A stretch of DNA of 64,000 nt from Hanleya hanleyi (GCA_036873755.1 JAVTVY010010452.1:62001-126000); one strand, 5' to 3'. Positions 20,456 through 30,615 are shown, numbered from the stretch's first letter. Numbers and translations are program-made. The notes: generated by a model from the letters alone, not told the origin.

Positions 20456-21009
20456 ATGGACAAGCAGCAGCTGCCTCTCCCAAAACGCGCAAAGCGCAAG
20501 TGGGCTTCGTGGTGATATTGCTAACCCTGCTGAATGTGTTGTACGGAGGTGTGTTTTACGACGTAGCCTATGTCAGCACGCTACTTAACCAACTTAGAAC
20601 TCCAGCTGTGAGTGGCAGTGAAACCAGTCTACAGATAGCACCAGTCACCTCCGTGATCGAAACGAGCCCAGTCATCACCACCACCAAACCCCGTGTACAA
20701 GCCACATCGAGCTCCACACCGAGTATACAGTCAACACCTACACAAGTACATCCACTACGTCTCGAAACCCACAGGATTTCATCCCTCACAGTGAACAGAC
20801 AACGACGACCGACGTTATACCCACCACCATCATCACTCACAGTGAACAGACAACGACGACCGACGTTGTACCCGCCACCACCACTCCAGTTCACTCGTAC
20901 CAAATTTACAAGAGCGGGTTACCACGACAGCGCATACAGCTCGAACCATGGACCCTCGGTGGCAGCATCCCTTCACTTGCGTCATCGCAGGACCGACGGG
21001 CTCCGGTAA
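20456..21009 (+). pseudogene. Small Thr/Pro-rich single-pass membrane protein, frameshifted
   Basis: A Lys/Arg-rich start (PLPKRAKRK) at ATG 20456 shifts near 20495 into a frame that opens with a hydrophobic segment (VVILLTLLNVLYGG). A long Ser/Thr/Pro-rich tail follows, with a 48-bp tandem duplication (VNRQRRPTLYPPP twice). This is consistent with a type II or anchored surface protein with a mucin-like ectodomain. I do not recognise a family. The 3' end overlaps the ATPase start. Function unknown. Confidence 0.5.
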
Positions 21010-21538
21010 AACGCACTTCGTCAGGAAGCTCCTTCAACACGCCGACAGCATGATCACCCCACCCATTGCCCGAGTCGTGTGGTGTTACGGAGAATGGAAG
21101 GCAGCGTATGCAGCAATGCCCCACATCACGTTCGTGGACGGCCTACCCAACCTGGCCGATTTGGAACCCGACACCTTGGTGGTTCTGGATGATCTCATGG
21201 CGGAGACGGGTGCGCGGGTCACCCAACTCTTTACCAAAGGCAGCCATCATCGACGGCTCAGCATCATCTACATTGTGCAGAATCTGTTCAGTAAAAACAA
21301 AGAACATAGGAACATCAGCTTAAATGCCCACTACCTGGTGGTCTTCAAAAACCCGAGAGATATCACTCAACTGCTGCACCTGGCGAGACAGATGTATCCC
21401 GGCCGCACACCGTTTGACAACCCCTCAGCACGGGTATATGCTCTTCGACCTCAAGCAAGCCACCCCCGACCACCTTGGATAATGGACCGGCATCTTTCCC
21501 GGAGAGACCCACCACGTGTACATGGAAAAATAATGTAA
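20948..21538 (+). pseudogene. Packaging ATPase (FtsK/HerA, A32-like), 3' end frameshifted
   Basis: The genome-packaging ATPase shared by Polintons, adintoviruses and nucleocytoplasmic viruses. Walker A is GPTGSGKT (residues 15-22) and Walker B LVVLDD (77-82). A later QNLFSKNKEHRNISLNAHY segment matches the family's sensor region. About 160 residues read cleanly. Near 21425-21435 the frame shifts: the expected C-terminal sequence continues in another frame and meets an in-frame TAA near 21479. It overlaps the membrane-protein gene by 62 bp. A polyadenylation signal follows at 21590. Confidence 0.92.
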
Positions 21539-21589
21539 CCACACCCACAGTGGCTCCCCCAGCTGGAGTGTGTGTTTGATGATGGGGAT

Positions 21590-21595
21590 AATAAA
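21590..21595 (+). terminator. Poly(A) signal after the ATPase gene
   Basis: AATAAA in GATAATAAAAAG, about 50 bp after the ATPase frame and 55 bp before the next TATA-like box, marking a boundary between transcription units. Confidence 0.5.
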
Positions 21596-21644
21596 AAGAA
21601 TTAATACCACAGCATGGTTGACTTTGTCTCTGTTCTCTGAGGTA

Positions 21645-21652
21645 GATAAAAA
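21645..21652 (+). promoter_or_regulatory. TATA-like box of the structural gene cluster
   Basis: GATAAAAA about 40 bp before the ATG at 21686. The genes from here to 26059 are tightly spaced with no other obvious TATA box. Confidence 0.4.
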
Positions 21653-21685
21653 GAGCAGAGTTGTGAGTTCTAGCATTAGTTGTAC

Positions 21686-22030
21686 ATGATGTCTACGCGA
21701 GTACGGAAGCACGCTCCGACGCTCCGTGTATTGAAGACGGCCCCACCCGAGTTGGTCCGAACCATTGTACGCGGTGCGGACCCTGACCTTGTACGCTGTC
21801 TGTGCGAGATCCGGTACAACCTGTTAAAAGGCAACGTTCCACTGACTCCGGCTCAGAAGACCAAGTTGGCCAAGCATAAGACAGGTCTCCGAACCCTAGT
21901 CCAGAAGCGAGTCTCTCAAACACAAAAGAAAAAGGTGTTACAGAAAGGCGGCTTTCTCGGGGCCATCTTAGCACCGTTGGCCGCTTCCGTGTTGGGTCCA
22001 GTATTGGGTGGACTCTTCGGGCGACAATGA
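21686..22030 (+). CDS. Conserved Polinton basic protein with hydrophobic C-terminus
   Basis: 114 residues and open. It has an Arg/Lys-rich body with LRVLKTAPPELVRTIV, a GNVPLTPAQK phrase and a final GGFLGAILAPLAASVLGPVL glycine/alanine/leucine segment. I recognise this layout as a protein recurrent in animal Polintons and adintoviruses, placed among virion core or minor capsid proteins by analogy with adenovirus pX/pVI. The exact role is not known to me. The stop codon overlaps the start of the next gene as ATGA (22027-22030), which suggests coupled translation from one mRNA. Confidence 0.8.
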   Translation: MMSTRVRKHAPTLRVLKTAPPELVRTIVRGADPDLVRCLCEIRYNLLKGNVPLTPAQKTKLAKHKTGLRTLVQKRVSQTQKKKVLQKGGFLGAILAPLAASVLGPVLGGLFGRQ

Positions 22031-22588
22031 ACCACACGAAAAAAATGGTCCTCGTCGAACCACGGTTCCTTCAAAACCTCCAATCGCCCTACCCTGTTCC
22101 ACCTACGGTGAAGACCATAAACACCCTCGATGAAGAGATGCAACAGATCTTACAGAGACCGGGGTTAAGCAACAGTGAGAAAGTACAACGGTACAATGAG
22201 ACGCTTCAACGGTACATGACGTTCATGGACCAATACAAAACCCTCTCTACCACCACCACCACCACCACCACCACGCGACACACCGCCGACCTCAGCACCG
22301 CTCCAACAGCCGCCATTACCAGGGGTACCACCCACAGCCCCACAGTGGGTGGAAGACGAAGTGCTGAAGAGTGTACCTGCATCGTTCAAGAAACAAGCTG
22401 GCCTGGTATTACAACGGATGAAACAGAATCCTAACATGACTTGGAATGATAAAGGCGAACTCCTGGTACAGAATCAGGTGGTCCCCGGGACCCACATGAC
22501 GGATTTAGTGAATGACCTGATGCGTCAGCGCAGGTCGCACACAGATCCTCGAGGATGGGAGGTCTTCGTTCAAGGCTTGAAAGACATG

Positions 22589-22900
22589 CCACAGTACGAG
22601 TTGTCACAGCGAAACAGCTCACCAATTACCAGTATACGAGTTGTCAGAGCATTTCCATCATAGCTCTCTAGATTTGTATCTAATACCGCTTATGCCGGTG
22701 CTAGGGGCTGTGTGGTCATATCATCCAAGTTGCCACATGAACAGGTACAATAAAAGCGTACCTGAGATACAACACATATCACGAATCGTTAGATTCTTGG
22801 TATGTGCTTTAGAATAGGTTAACCAGAAGACTATTCTGTGAAGTCATGTGACGCAGTCAGTGTGTCGGCACCTCTTCCCACTTCCCTTATATGTGTTGTA
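22589..22900 (+). mobile_element. Small ~310-bp RNA-motif element (family C) inside the PY-like gene
   Basis: It splits a conserved gene at a point where the coding sequence resumes about 310 bp later. The flanks CATGCCACA and CATGTACCACA look like imperfect target duplication. It contains the structured motif (22674-22775) and two further hairpins: GAATC/GATTC near 22785-22800 and AGAATAG/CTATTCT near 22811-22838. No coding capacity. It is a small non-autonomous element or terminal repeat of a third PLE family. Confidence 0.6.
22674..22775 (+). ncRNA. Structured RNA motif, family C
   Basis: The best-paired example: P1 TTGTATCT/AGATACAA (8 of 8), conserved AATACCGCTTATGCC and GGTGCTAGGGGC, stem A TGTGG/CCACA, GAACA, stem B AGGTAC/GTACCT with the AATAAAAGC loop, then GAGATACAA. 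The first 19 nt after P1 resemble the 5' core of the rice twister ribozyme (UAA..C.GC..AUGCCGG), but the rest of the twister fold does not fit. Confidence 0.55.
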
Positions 22901-23209
22901 ATGCATGTACCACAAGAATTGGTGGGGAATCCCCACTGCTGGGCCTTTATGCAGCGGACTCAGCAATCGCCGAGTGGCCCACTACCTTCTTGGGAAGCCG
23001 AATGGGAACCGGAGTCACACCCCAAAACACCACCACAACGGGCACCTTCTTTTCAGGCCTTTAAAAAACCATCCTTGATCAGGACACCCCACATCTCCAG
23101 AGCCGTGACAAGTAGCAAGTCACCGCGACGAACACGACGCCGGACACAACCGCCCAAGGCCTGGAACACCTATTAAAACCAACAGCAGCAGCAGGACAGC
23201 TCAGTCGCC

Positions 23210-23871
23210 ATGTTTTACCTCACCCTACCCAGTAACAGTTCGCTGGATGTGTTTCCTGACAACACCTTGGCCAAGTACGTCACCCAGTTACCGCAACCGT
23301 TGCATTTACCTGGACGATGGGAATGTGGGATCGTGGATATCCAATACCCTTACTCGTGGTACAACGTGCGAACCAATGAAGTGTGGTACGATGTGACCTA
23401 CGAAGGCAAAAACACCCGACTCACCCTCCCCGAAGGCCAATACGATACCCTCAAGGAGTTCATACAGGGGCTGACAAGGCTGTTGCATTATAAGGCTCTA
23501 CGGGAGGTGACGAATACTTCAAAACCCATCAAATCCTTTCCCTTCAAGAATCACGTGGACTTCGATTACAACGCACACAACGACAAGGCACAGATCCTCC
23601 TCACCGCCAACGTGAGTGTCGTACTGAGTCCTATCCTACAGCAAATGCAGGGTCTCGCTCACGCGACCTACACAGGTCCATCCGAGGACCGTATGGGGAT
23701 CAAGTCAGCCACAGTTTCACTCACATGCTCTACCTGCCCGTACGACAAACCGATATCAACACTATCACGGTGGATATAAGAGATGACACGGGACGACCGG
23801 TGGCATTCGAACCAGGAAAAGTGGTGCTGACACTTCATTTTCGACAAGCACGTGCTCCCCACTTTGCATAA
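23210..23871 (+). pseudogene. Minor capsid protein (penton-like jelly roll), one frameshift
   Basis: It opens FYLTLPSNSSLDVFPDNTLA and contains WECGIVDIQYPYSW, a start I know from Polinton/adintovirus penton-type proteins that form the pentamers at capsid vertices. About 160 residues read in frame one. A shift around 23685-23700 moves the rest to another frame, which ends with the family's characteristic IRDDTGRPVAFEPGKVVLTL phrase (23785-23840). The stop TAA (23869-23871) overlaps the next ATG by one base (TAATG). The ATG at 23210 follows a CAG-rich 33-bp spacer. Confidence 0.85.
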
Positions 23872-24274
23872 TGAAAGTACCTTACGAGTGCGATGTACGG
23901 AGCTATATGGACTATTATGCCCAACAGGCCGGGGTGGCTTTCCGGTCTTTAGCGGTGCACGCATGCAACGAGGACATGGGCTGGGGAACATACTCGGCAG
24001 CATCGTCAAAACGTTCCTGCCCTTGGTGACGCGTGGGGTGAAAGCAATCGGCAAACAAGCGGTACGCAGTGGACTGCAAGTGGCCGGTGATGTCTTGGGG
24101 GGTACGGCACCCAAAGAAGCCTTGATACGGCGGGCCAAAGAAGCGGGCGGCGTCTTGGTGGCCAAAGCACAACGCACCGTAGGAAATAAAAGACCTGCAC
24201 CACCGAGACCACGCACCAGTCGACGACCGACCCAGCGACGACGCACATCGAAGACCCAGGATATCTTTCCTTAA
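23871..24274 (+). pseudogene. Basic virion core protein (pX/pVI-like), one frameshift
   Basis: The start overlaps the penton stop. The first ~20 residues end in DYYAQQAG. Then a shift near 23930 leads into PVFSGARMQRGHGLGNILGS, an alanine/lysine amphipathic region (GKQAVRSGLQVAGDVLG) and an Arg-rich tail (SRRPTQRRRTSK). This Gly-Leu-Gly motif followed by a basic tail is the usual form of the Polinton protein likened to adenovirus membrane-lytic or core proteins. It ends at TAA 24272-24274, two bases before the expected capsid start. Confidence 0.8.
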
Positions 24275-24276
24275 AC

Positions 24277-25584
24277 ATATCCTTGATCCACGCAGAGTCC
24301 TGCCCCTCCACCAACAGTGAATTTGATTTGTGGACCGTGCCGCCCCCACACAGACCGAACAAGGATTATGGGTGGAGCATCTCCCGCTCTCCAGCATCAA
24401 CGAAACAGAGCCCATTGAGTTCACCATCAGTACTGCGGATACGGCCTATGTGGATTCAGCCCATACGTACTTGTATGTGAAAGCCAAGGTGGTCAATGGG
24501 GATGGCTCCAGAATCATCCAAGCTGCAACAGTGGGCCCGACGAATCTCTGGCTGCACTCGATGTTTCAACAGGTGGATATTTTTCTCAGCGACAAACTCA
24601 TCAGTGACTCGACCAACACGTATCCCTATCGAGCCTACATCGAGACGCTGTTGTCGTATGGACGAGAGGCTAAAAAATCTCAGCTGACAGCCGCTTTATT
24701 CTACCAGGACACACCCGAGCACATGGACACGATGGACAATGTGGGATATAACAAACGGAAGGCTTTCACCGCCAACGGTGCCTCGGTGAATCTCATGGGT
24801 CGACTACACGCTGACATTTTCATGCAAGACCGGTACCTGGGTGAACAAGATCCCCATCAAAATCCGACTGATACGGGCGCCTGCGACCTTCGCCTTGATG
24901 GCCACTAACGTAGATGGGCATGCAGCTGACTATAAGATTGTTATCCAAGACGCAGTCCTGTATGTCCGAAAAGTGAAACCGAATCCAGCCGTTCAACTGG
25001 GACACCTCAAAGCCTTGGAAACAAAACCAGCCCAGTACCCTATCCGACGTGTACAAATCAAAGCGTTCTCTGTGCCTGCTGGAAATATGAGCGCCAACAA
25101 AGAAAACCTGTTCCTGGGGGAACTACCCAAGCGATTGATCCTGGCCTGTGTGGAAAATACCAGTTTCAGCGAAGCCTACCCAGAGAATCCGTTCGACTTT
25201 AAACATTTCGGCATCAATTTTGTGGCCCTGCATGTGGATGGACAACAGGCCCCAGCCACGGCCTTAACACCGAACTTTGGGCGCAGGAATTTCATTCGAG
25301 CCTATCAGAGCCTGTTTACAGCCACCGGTCAAATCGACCAGGACGAAGGGAATATGATCAGTCGGGAGGACTACGCGAACGGATACACGTTGTTCTGTTT
25401 CGATCTGACCCCCACCTTAGAGAACGACCATCAGCTGGCCCTGGCCAAGCAAGGCAATTTACGGTTGGAAATCCACTTTGCACGAGCCCTCGGGACCACC
25501 GTCAATGTGATCTGCTACGCCGAGTTTGACAACATCATTCAAGTGGACAAGGCGCGCAACGTCCTGTGTGACTTTTCCACCTAA
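24277..25584 (+). pseudogene. Major capsid protein (double jelly roll), lost start and two frameshifts
   Basis: The hexon-like protein forming the icosahedral shell. Recognisable blocks: CPSTNSEFDLW; YVDSAHTYLYVKAKV; LWLHSMFQQVDIFLSDKLIS; YPYRAYIETLLSYG; MGRLHADIFMQDRY; VLYVRKVKPNP; FIRAYQSLF; GYTLFCFDLTP; LRLEIHFARAL. Total length (~435 codons) suits the family. Shifts occur near 24335 and 24835. The codon expected to start the gene, two bases after the core-protein stop, reads ATA (24277-24279) and no other in-frame ATG is close. The last 240 codons are open. TAA is one base before the protease ATG. Confidence 0.92.
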
Positions 25585-25585
25585 C

Positions 25586-26059
25586 ATGGATACAGACCAG
25601 ATAACCACCGTGCTGGAGAATGACCCAGGGACACGTATGGTCTTTCAAGGGGTGTTCGCCCGAGATGTGTTCCCATTAGACCGTATGTATCCTGCTGCAC
25701 ACGTTCTCAACACGGACCCGATGGATCGGCCCGGTGAACATTGGGTGGCCGTGTACTTGACAGAACAGCAGGGCGAATACTTTGACCCGTACGGCCTGCC
25801 ACCCCTCCATCCCGATTTAACAGACTTCATGGATCAAGGCACAGAGACGTGGTGTTGGAACAGTGAAACGTTGCAAAGCCTGACCAGTAGCGTGTGCGGA
25901 CAATATTGCTTGTTTTACCTGTACCATCGATGCCGGGGCAGAACCTTATCTACCATCGTACAGATGTTTGACGAGTACCCCAAGGCCGAGGACCGCGATG
26001 TACTCGTATACGACTGGGCCGCCCATCATTTCAATGTACAAGCCCCGTTCTGGGCTTAA
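25586..26059 (+). CDS. Adenain-like maturation cysteine protease
   Basis: 157 residues, intact. By family it cleaves capsid and core precursors during virion maturation. The catalytic set is visible: H52 in GEHWVAVYL, an acidic D67 in YFDPYG, and C104 in SSVCGQYCLFYL with the Gln-containing CGQYC loop. Length is slightly below adenovirus protease (~204). ATG 25586 is one base after the capsid stop (TAAcATG), implying shared transcript and coupled translation. The 3' end of the gene (encoding HFNVQAPFWA) is repeated in tandem downstream as non-coding copies. It is the only enzyme gene of the element that is fully open. Confidence 0.92.
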   Translation: MDTDQITTVLENDPGTRMVFQGVFARDVFPLDRMYPAAHVLNTDPMDRPGEHWVAVYLTEQQGEYFDPYGLPPLHPDLTDFMDQGTETWCWNSETLQSLTSSVCGQYCLFYLYHRCRGRTLSTIVQMFDEYPKAEDRDVLVYDWAAHHFNVQAPFWA

Positions 26060-26166
26060 GTTCTTTCAATGTACACACGCCCGCTGTTCTGGGCTTAAGT
26101 TTACAAGCCCCCTGTTCTGGGCTTCAGTTCTTTCAATGTACAAGCCCCCTGTTCTGGGCTTCAGTT
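26034..26166 (+). repeat. Tandem duplication of the protease 3' end
   Basis: The phrase CAATGTACAAGCCCC followed by TGTTCTGGGCTT and AGTTCTTT recurs about four times, the first being the last codons and stop of the protease. It arose by local slippage after the stop codon was in place. Confidence 0.85.
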
Positions 26167-26208
26167 GTCACGTGGTTGTTCTCACGTTGTTGTTGTTAGT
26201 TATTGTTG

Positions 26209-26214
26209 AATAAA
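26209..26214 (+). terminator. Poly(A) signal of the structural gene cluster
   Basis: AATAAA about 150 bp after the protease stop and before the right TIR. Confidence 0.6.
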
Positions 26215-26378
26215 AAACAAAATGAGATCTCACCAAAAAAAACCCCTGTCTTGTGTGTTTTCTATATGAGCATAATGCATGAAATTGGCTTTGAACACCG
26301 TATTAGCCAATCAGTGGCCTAGAATGGAGCCAAAGGTAACCCATGCATGTCCAGAAAACATTACCCGGGTGTACAAGA

Positions 26379-28662
26379 ACCCGGATGTAGGCGCGGGCGT
26401 AGGCGAAAGCATCCTAGTACCCGGATGTAGGCGCAGACGTGAGCGAAATTCTAGTACCCGTCCATTGGTTCTTTTATCGATCACTCATTGGCTCATTTTC
26501 TCGACCGCTGATTGGTCCAAATGGAACTGCCCATCCTTCCCAGGTTAATTTACAATCCCCTTTTTGGGTTCAAGCTCTGTATATCGATGCCGCAACATTG
26601 TTGCCGAACCTTGCCGAAAGGGAGACCTTTGACCGTTTGACCCGACATTCATCCGCGCACTTCCGGTGATGCCGCGCACTCCCGGACAACTCGCGCGCGC
26701 GCGCGCTGCGGCCGGGGCGGGCCGGGCCGGGTCGGGAAAAAACCCACAGACAGGTCAGTACATGCATTCCTATCATGTTCCCAGGTCACACCCCATTCAC
26801 ACAGACCCTCATGCATACCCGGATGCAGGCGCAGACGTGAGCGAAATTCTGGCGGGAAAACCACCACAGACAGGTCAGTACATGTCCTATCATGTTCCAA
26901 GGTCACGCCCCATTCACCCAAACCGCAAGTGACGTCATACCCCTAATTTTACATGCACCCATCCATGACTGGATGCCCCTTCACGAATGCTTCACTTTGA
27001 TACCTCACTCGACTCCATCGGACCATTAGTGGCCCACCTAGACCGCAAAAACGTCTATTTCCACACCCGTTTCCCACAATTCCCTGTCTGCGCATGCGCA
27101 GAATGTGGACAACGGCCCAGACACTACTCCAGGCGGTTGTTCCCTCACATATGCTTCACATGGATACCGCACTCGACTCCATCGGCCCATTAGTGGCTCG
27201 CCTAGGCCCCAGAACGTCTATTTCCATACACTTTCTCTACTGCGCATGCGCAGAATGACGTCAGTTCCACGTCACACCCAGCCCGTTGGATACTCCCTCA
27301 CGTATGCTTTACATTGATACCTCAATCGATCCAATCGGCCCACTAGTGGCCCACCTAAACCCCAACACGTCTATTTCTATACTACGGCCAGACTGCGCAT
27401 GCGCAGACTATTGACAACGCACGACACACTAGCCCAGGCGGATGCTCCCTCACGACAGCTTCAAAATAAGACCTCATACGACACCATAGGATCATTAGGG
27501 GTTCACAACCCTAAAACGTCTATTTCCACACCCTTTTCCCAGAATTCCCTGTCTGCGCATGCGCAGAATGTTGACAACGGCCGAGACACTAGTCCAATCG
27601 GATGCCCCCTCACATAGGCTTCACATTGATACCTCACTCAACTCCATCGACCCACTAGTGGCCCACCTAGACCCCAAAACGGCTATTTCCATACACTTTG
27701 TCTATAGATTTAATATGCATTCCTAGTACCCGTTCTCTGCATGGCAGAACTGTACAACCCAGAACAAGACTGGACATGCCTTGATCTCGGGGAGCCAGGT
27801 GTCGGCACGTGAGCTCACTCACGCAGACGCCAGACCAGGTGTTCACGGTCGCCGCAACATTGTAGCGAACGTGCAACATTGTTGCAATTCGGGGAGCCAG
27901 ATGTTCGGCACGTGAAAACACTCACGCAGACGCCAGACCAGGTGTTCACCGCAACATTGTAGCGAACGTGCAACAATGTTGCAATTCGGGGAGCCAGGTG
28001 TTCGGCACGTGACAACCCCAAGCAGACGACAGCGAAATTCTGGCGGGAAAACCCTCACAGACAGGTCAGTATATGGCCTATCATGTTCACACAGACCTCA
28101 CCGAAAAGACACGGACGTACGCGTCACGGACCTGACCGAAAAGACACGGAGGTGACCGATATTAGCCCTTTTGGCTAGAGTTGATAGGGGTTTTCCCCTA
28201 TTTTAGGGGTAAAGTCCGTGTTTCGCTTTTTATATTTTCGGGAAAAAATCCTAATTTTACATACACCCACCCATGATTGGATGCCCCTTCACGAATGCTT
28301 CACTGTGACACCTCACTCGACCCATTCGGTCCACTAGGGACCCACCCCGGTCACAAAACGTCTATTCCCATACTCTTTTCAGGCATTCCCCGTATACATT
28401 AACATTGGAAGTCACTTGGTTGACATGGGACTACTTTCTGTCCGCGGAAGTGACGGCATCACCACCAGACCGCGGAAGAATACAAAGGTTAAAGGTTGCC
28501 CGAACTACTTTTGACCTCCACGTGACCTTGAGCTGGTGGCGCCCCCTGGCGCCACAGAGGTGAAAGGCGATGTGGCGCCCCCTATACTTTAACCTGGAAA
28601 AAGAGGGCACCAAGAGTTACCTCCCTGGAAAACCTGCGCTGAAATCCGTTATATATACTACT
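26379..28662 (-). repeat. Right terminal inverted repeat
   Basis: 2,284 bp, the reverse complement of the left arm. It has about five satellite units against about seven on the left and no PLE insertion, so it preserves the empty site of the 14333 insertion. It contains a GC-rich CGGGCCGGG tract near 26700-26735 that matches the left arm at 16350-16400. It ends ACTACT, followed by the CTGGTG duplication. Confidence 0.93.
26945..27700 (-). repeat. TIR satellite with NRF1-type palindromes (right, ~5 units)
   Basis: Same unit as the left array in inverse orientation. CTGCGCATGCGCAG cores occur near 27090, 27240, 27391 and 27554. Confidence 0.85.
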
Positions 28663-28668
28663 CTGGTG
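28663..28668. repeat. Target-site duplication CTGGTG (right)
   Basis: Identical to 13618-13623 and immediately outside the right TIR. Confidence 0.95.
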
Positions 28669-30398
28669 GTTCATGGATATAATGTCCGTCTTTCCGGTTA
28701 TGCTTGCAAGATTTCCTGTAACGTCCGTCTTTCCGTGTGTTTTTTTTTCACGAGATTTCCGATCTTTTTCCAAGTCCCGTTGTTCATATACTCGCCATCA
28801 GAAAGTCGCGTTACCGGAAGTGACCTCGAAGGCCCACGGTCAAAGGTCAACTAAAAGTCCATGGTTTGCAAACTACCTTTAGGCCACTTTACGCCCCCAA
28901 GAAAGCGACAAGATTCGGGCTTTGTCCGACTTAAGACTATCTACTACAGAAAGTTGCAACGGACCACGATCCGACGTCACGGCCAACTAGCGTCTGTCTA
29001 CTTCAGAATGTTCTAATATACCATGGCTCGTCAGTGGATGTCCGACTTGTTGAAGATATTTTAAGAATATCGGCTGTATTGAAATTAATGGAGACTTGGT
29101 CTCAGACATATTGAGCGTTGCTAGCCTTAAACCTCGATCGTTTCCCCCTGCAACCTGTCACGTCAGTGTCGAGTACCATGTTTTCAGAAAGGTAAGATAA
29201 TGGAGACCAATAAAATACAAACATGGACCAGATGTGAAAATGTGCGAAATAGTTTTTAGCAATTATTCCGTCTCCGAAACCTCATATTTCAATCTGTGGG
29301 GCCAATTTGGCTCGAGTGGATTCAACGAACAGTGTGCCGTAAATTTCTACCTAATTAACTCGAAGGTTCTCGTATTATCTGCCGTACAATAACGAGGTAA
29401 ACAGCATATTTGTTGACTGGTCGTTTAAACTTCCCATTGAAGACTAAATCAAGTCGGGTGAAAGCTTAAGATAGAAACAAAATGCTATTGAATTGTTAAG
29501 AAGCTATTTTAGGTTTGCTGGCTTCACACACCAGTAATTTTATAACGGGGATTTTAGTTGAGAGATCTATCATGTATGTTTTTTTTAATAAAAAGTGCTA
29601 TCTGGCTCTCCAACTACGTCTTTGTCAAGCAACTTATCAAATTCAGCCCAAGTGACAAGGAATCTGAACGTTGATTCTATCTTCTAGAAAATAATATACC
29701 GGTGGTGGCCTGGTGGGACCCCCTTTGACACCAAGCGCTTGAACTTCTAGGACAGGCGAGCTAGTAGACGCAGCCACGTGGACGCAGCCACTTTTTGAGA
29801 GGTTCAAGACCTCTCTATCTCAATTTGCTGCCTGAAAAGCTCTACTATTATCGAGTCCAGTGTCACTGCTGTCACACACCGGGATAACGAACGAAATATG
29901 GTTGTGAAACAGTCCAACTACTGACTGTTATAATAATGTATTTGAAAGAGTTGCGCCAAGTCTGGATGGTAATGATTTGTGTGGATAACCACGGTAACAT
30001 GCTCTTTCTGCAGCCACTCTGTTTGAATAATTGGGGACTTGGAGATAGTGTTGGCATTTGAAGTCGTTCCCAAATATTTAAATTCCTCATGAAGCTTTGG
30101 CTGTACCTGTTCACTCTAACACCATGTGAAATTTTCTGGATCCTTCCACTTCATTCGAAATTCCATACAAACCTTCTATAAGAATCACTCTTGTTGTTAG
30201 GGGATTATATGTGGTTAAGAGTACAGGCGGAAATCATTTCCCATGTGTTCTCTCTGTGTATGGCTAAACGATACCGGGGTAAAATAGTCAGTTATGTTAT
30301 GATGAACGCTTGCCAATGATTACGTCACGGATGATACTGCGGCTGCAAGAAAGCAAAACAAGAATTAACAGTCTGGAGTCAAACGGTGAGGAGTCGAG
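28669..30398. other. Intergenic DNA right of the Polinton
   Basis: No gene recognised. A single diverged unit of the 4.8-5.4 kb satellite is at 28975-29045. The rest looks like ordinary AT-rich intergenic or promoter-proximal DNA upstream of the candidate exon at 30399. Confidence 0.5.
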
Positions 30399-30615
30399 AT
30401 GGAGGACGGTACTTCATATCGCCCTAGGTTTTACCTGCGAACAAATGATAAAAAAGAGGACGAACAAACAGGCAAATACCGGACTTTGGAACGATGTTCG
30501 GATGACTTAGAAAATGAGGAATTTCAGGCGGAAGTTTCAGACTCTGTGGATAAAGTATTTCATGAAGAAACATTTGAAAACCAAGAAGCAGTCTTGGTCG
30601 AAACTGAAGAAAATG
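30399..30615 (+). CDS. Candidate first coding exon of an unidentified host gene
   Basis: The ATG in GAGATGGAGG opens 72 codons plus one base of acidic, charged sequence (NDKKEDEQTGKY; ENEEFQAEVSDSVDKVF) and reaches a strong donor AATG|GTAAGAG at 30615/30616. Codon composition and acidity differ from the AT-rich surroundings. I do not recognise the protein. It looks like a disordered N-terminus. No further exons could be identified with confidence. Reading on past the donor gives a stop within 10 codons, in the minisatellite. Confidence 0.45.

Larger units (their letters stand above)
22027..23176 (+). pseudogene. Conserved Polinton protein (PY-like), frameshifted and split by an insertion
   Basis: Part one (22027 to about 22335) carries MVLVEPRFLQNLQSPYP and a QRYNETLQRYMTFMDQY helix, then a poly-Thr run (a CCA repeat). 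After a frameshift, part two (22349 to about 22588) has a LKSVPASFKKQAGLVLQRMK helix and MTDLVNDLMRQRR. A ~310-bp insertion (22589-22900) follows. Part three (about 22905-23176) resumes with VPQELVGNP and ends in an Arg-rich tail. I recognise the family as one co-occurring with the previous gene in many invertebrate Polintons. A structural or morphogenesis role is likely but unproven. Confidence 0.75.
13624..28662 (+). mobile_element. Polinton/Maverick (adintovirus-like) element, 15,039 bp
   Basis: Boundaries come from TIRs starting AGTAGTATATATAACGG at both ends and perfect 6-bp direct flanks. The hallmark Polinton genes are all on the plus strand: rve integrase with chromodomain, FtsK/HerA-type packaging ATPase, penton-like and double-jelly-roll capsid proteins, and adenain-like protease. 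The family-defining protein-primed PolB is absent. Frameshifts in at least seven genes, a lost capsid start codon, and nested PLE, MITE and small RNA-element insertions indicate a decayed copy. The two TIRs remain very similar outside repeat copy-number differences, which suggests moderate age or gene conversion. Confidence 0.95.
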
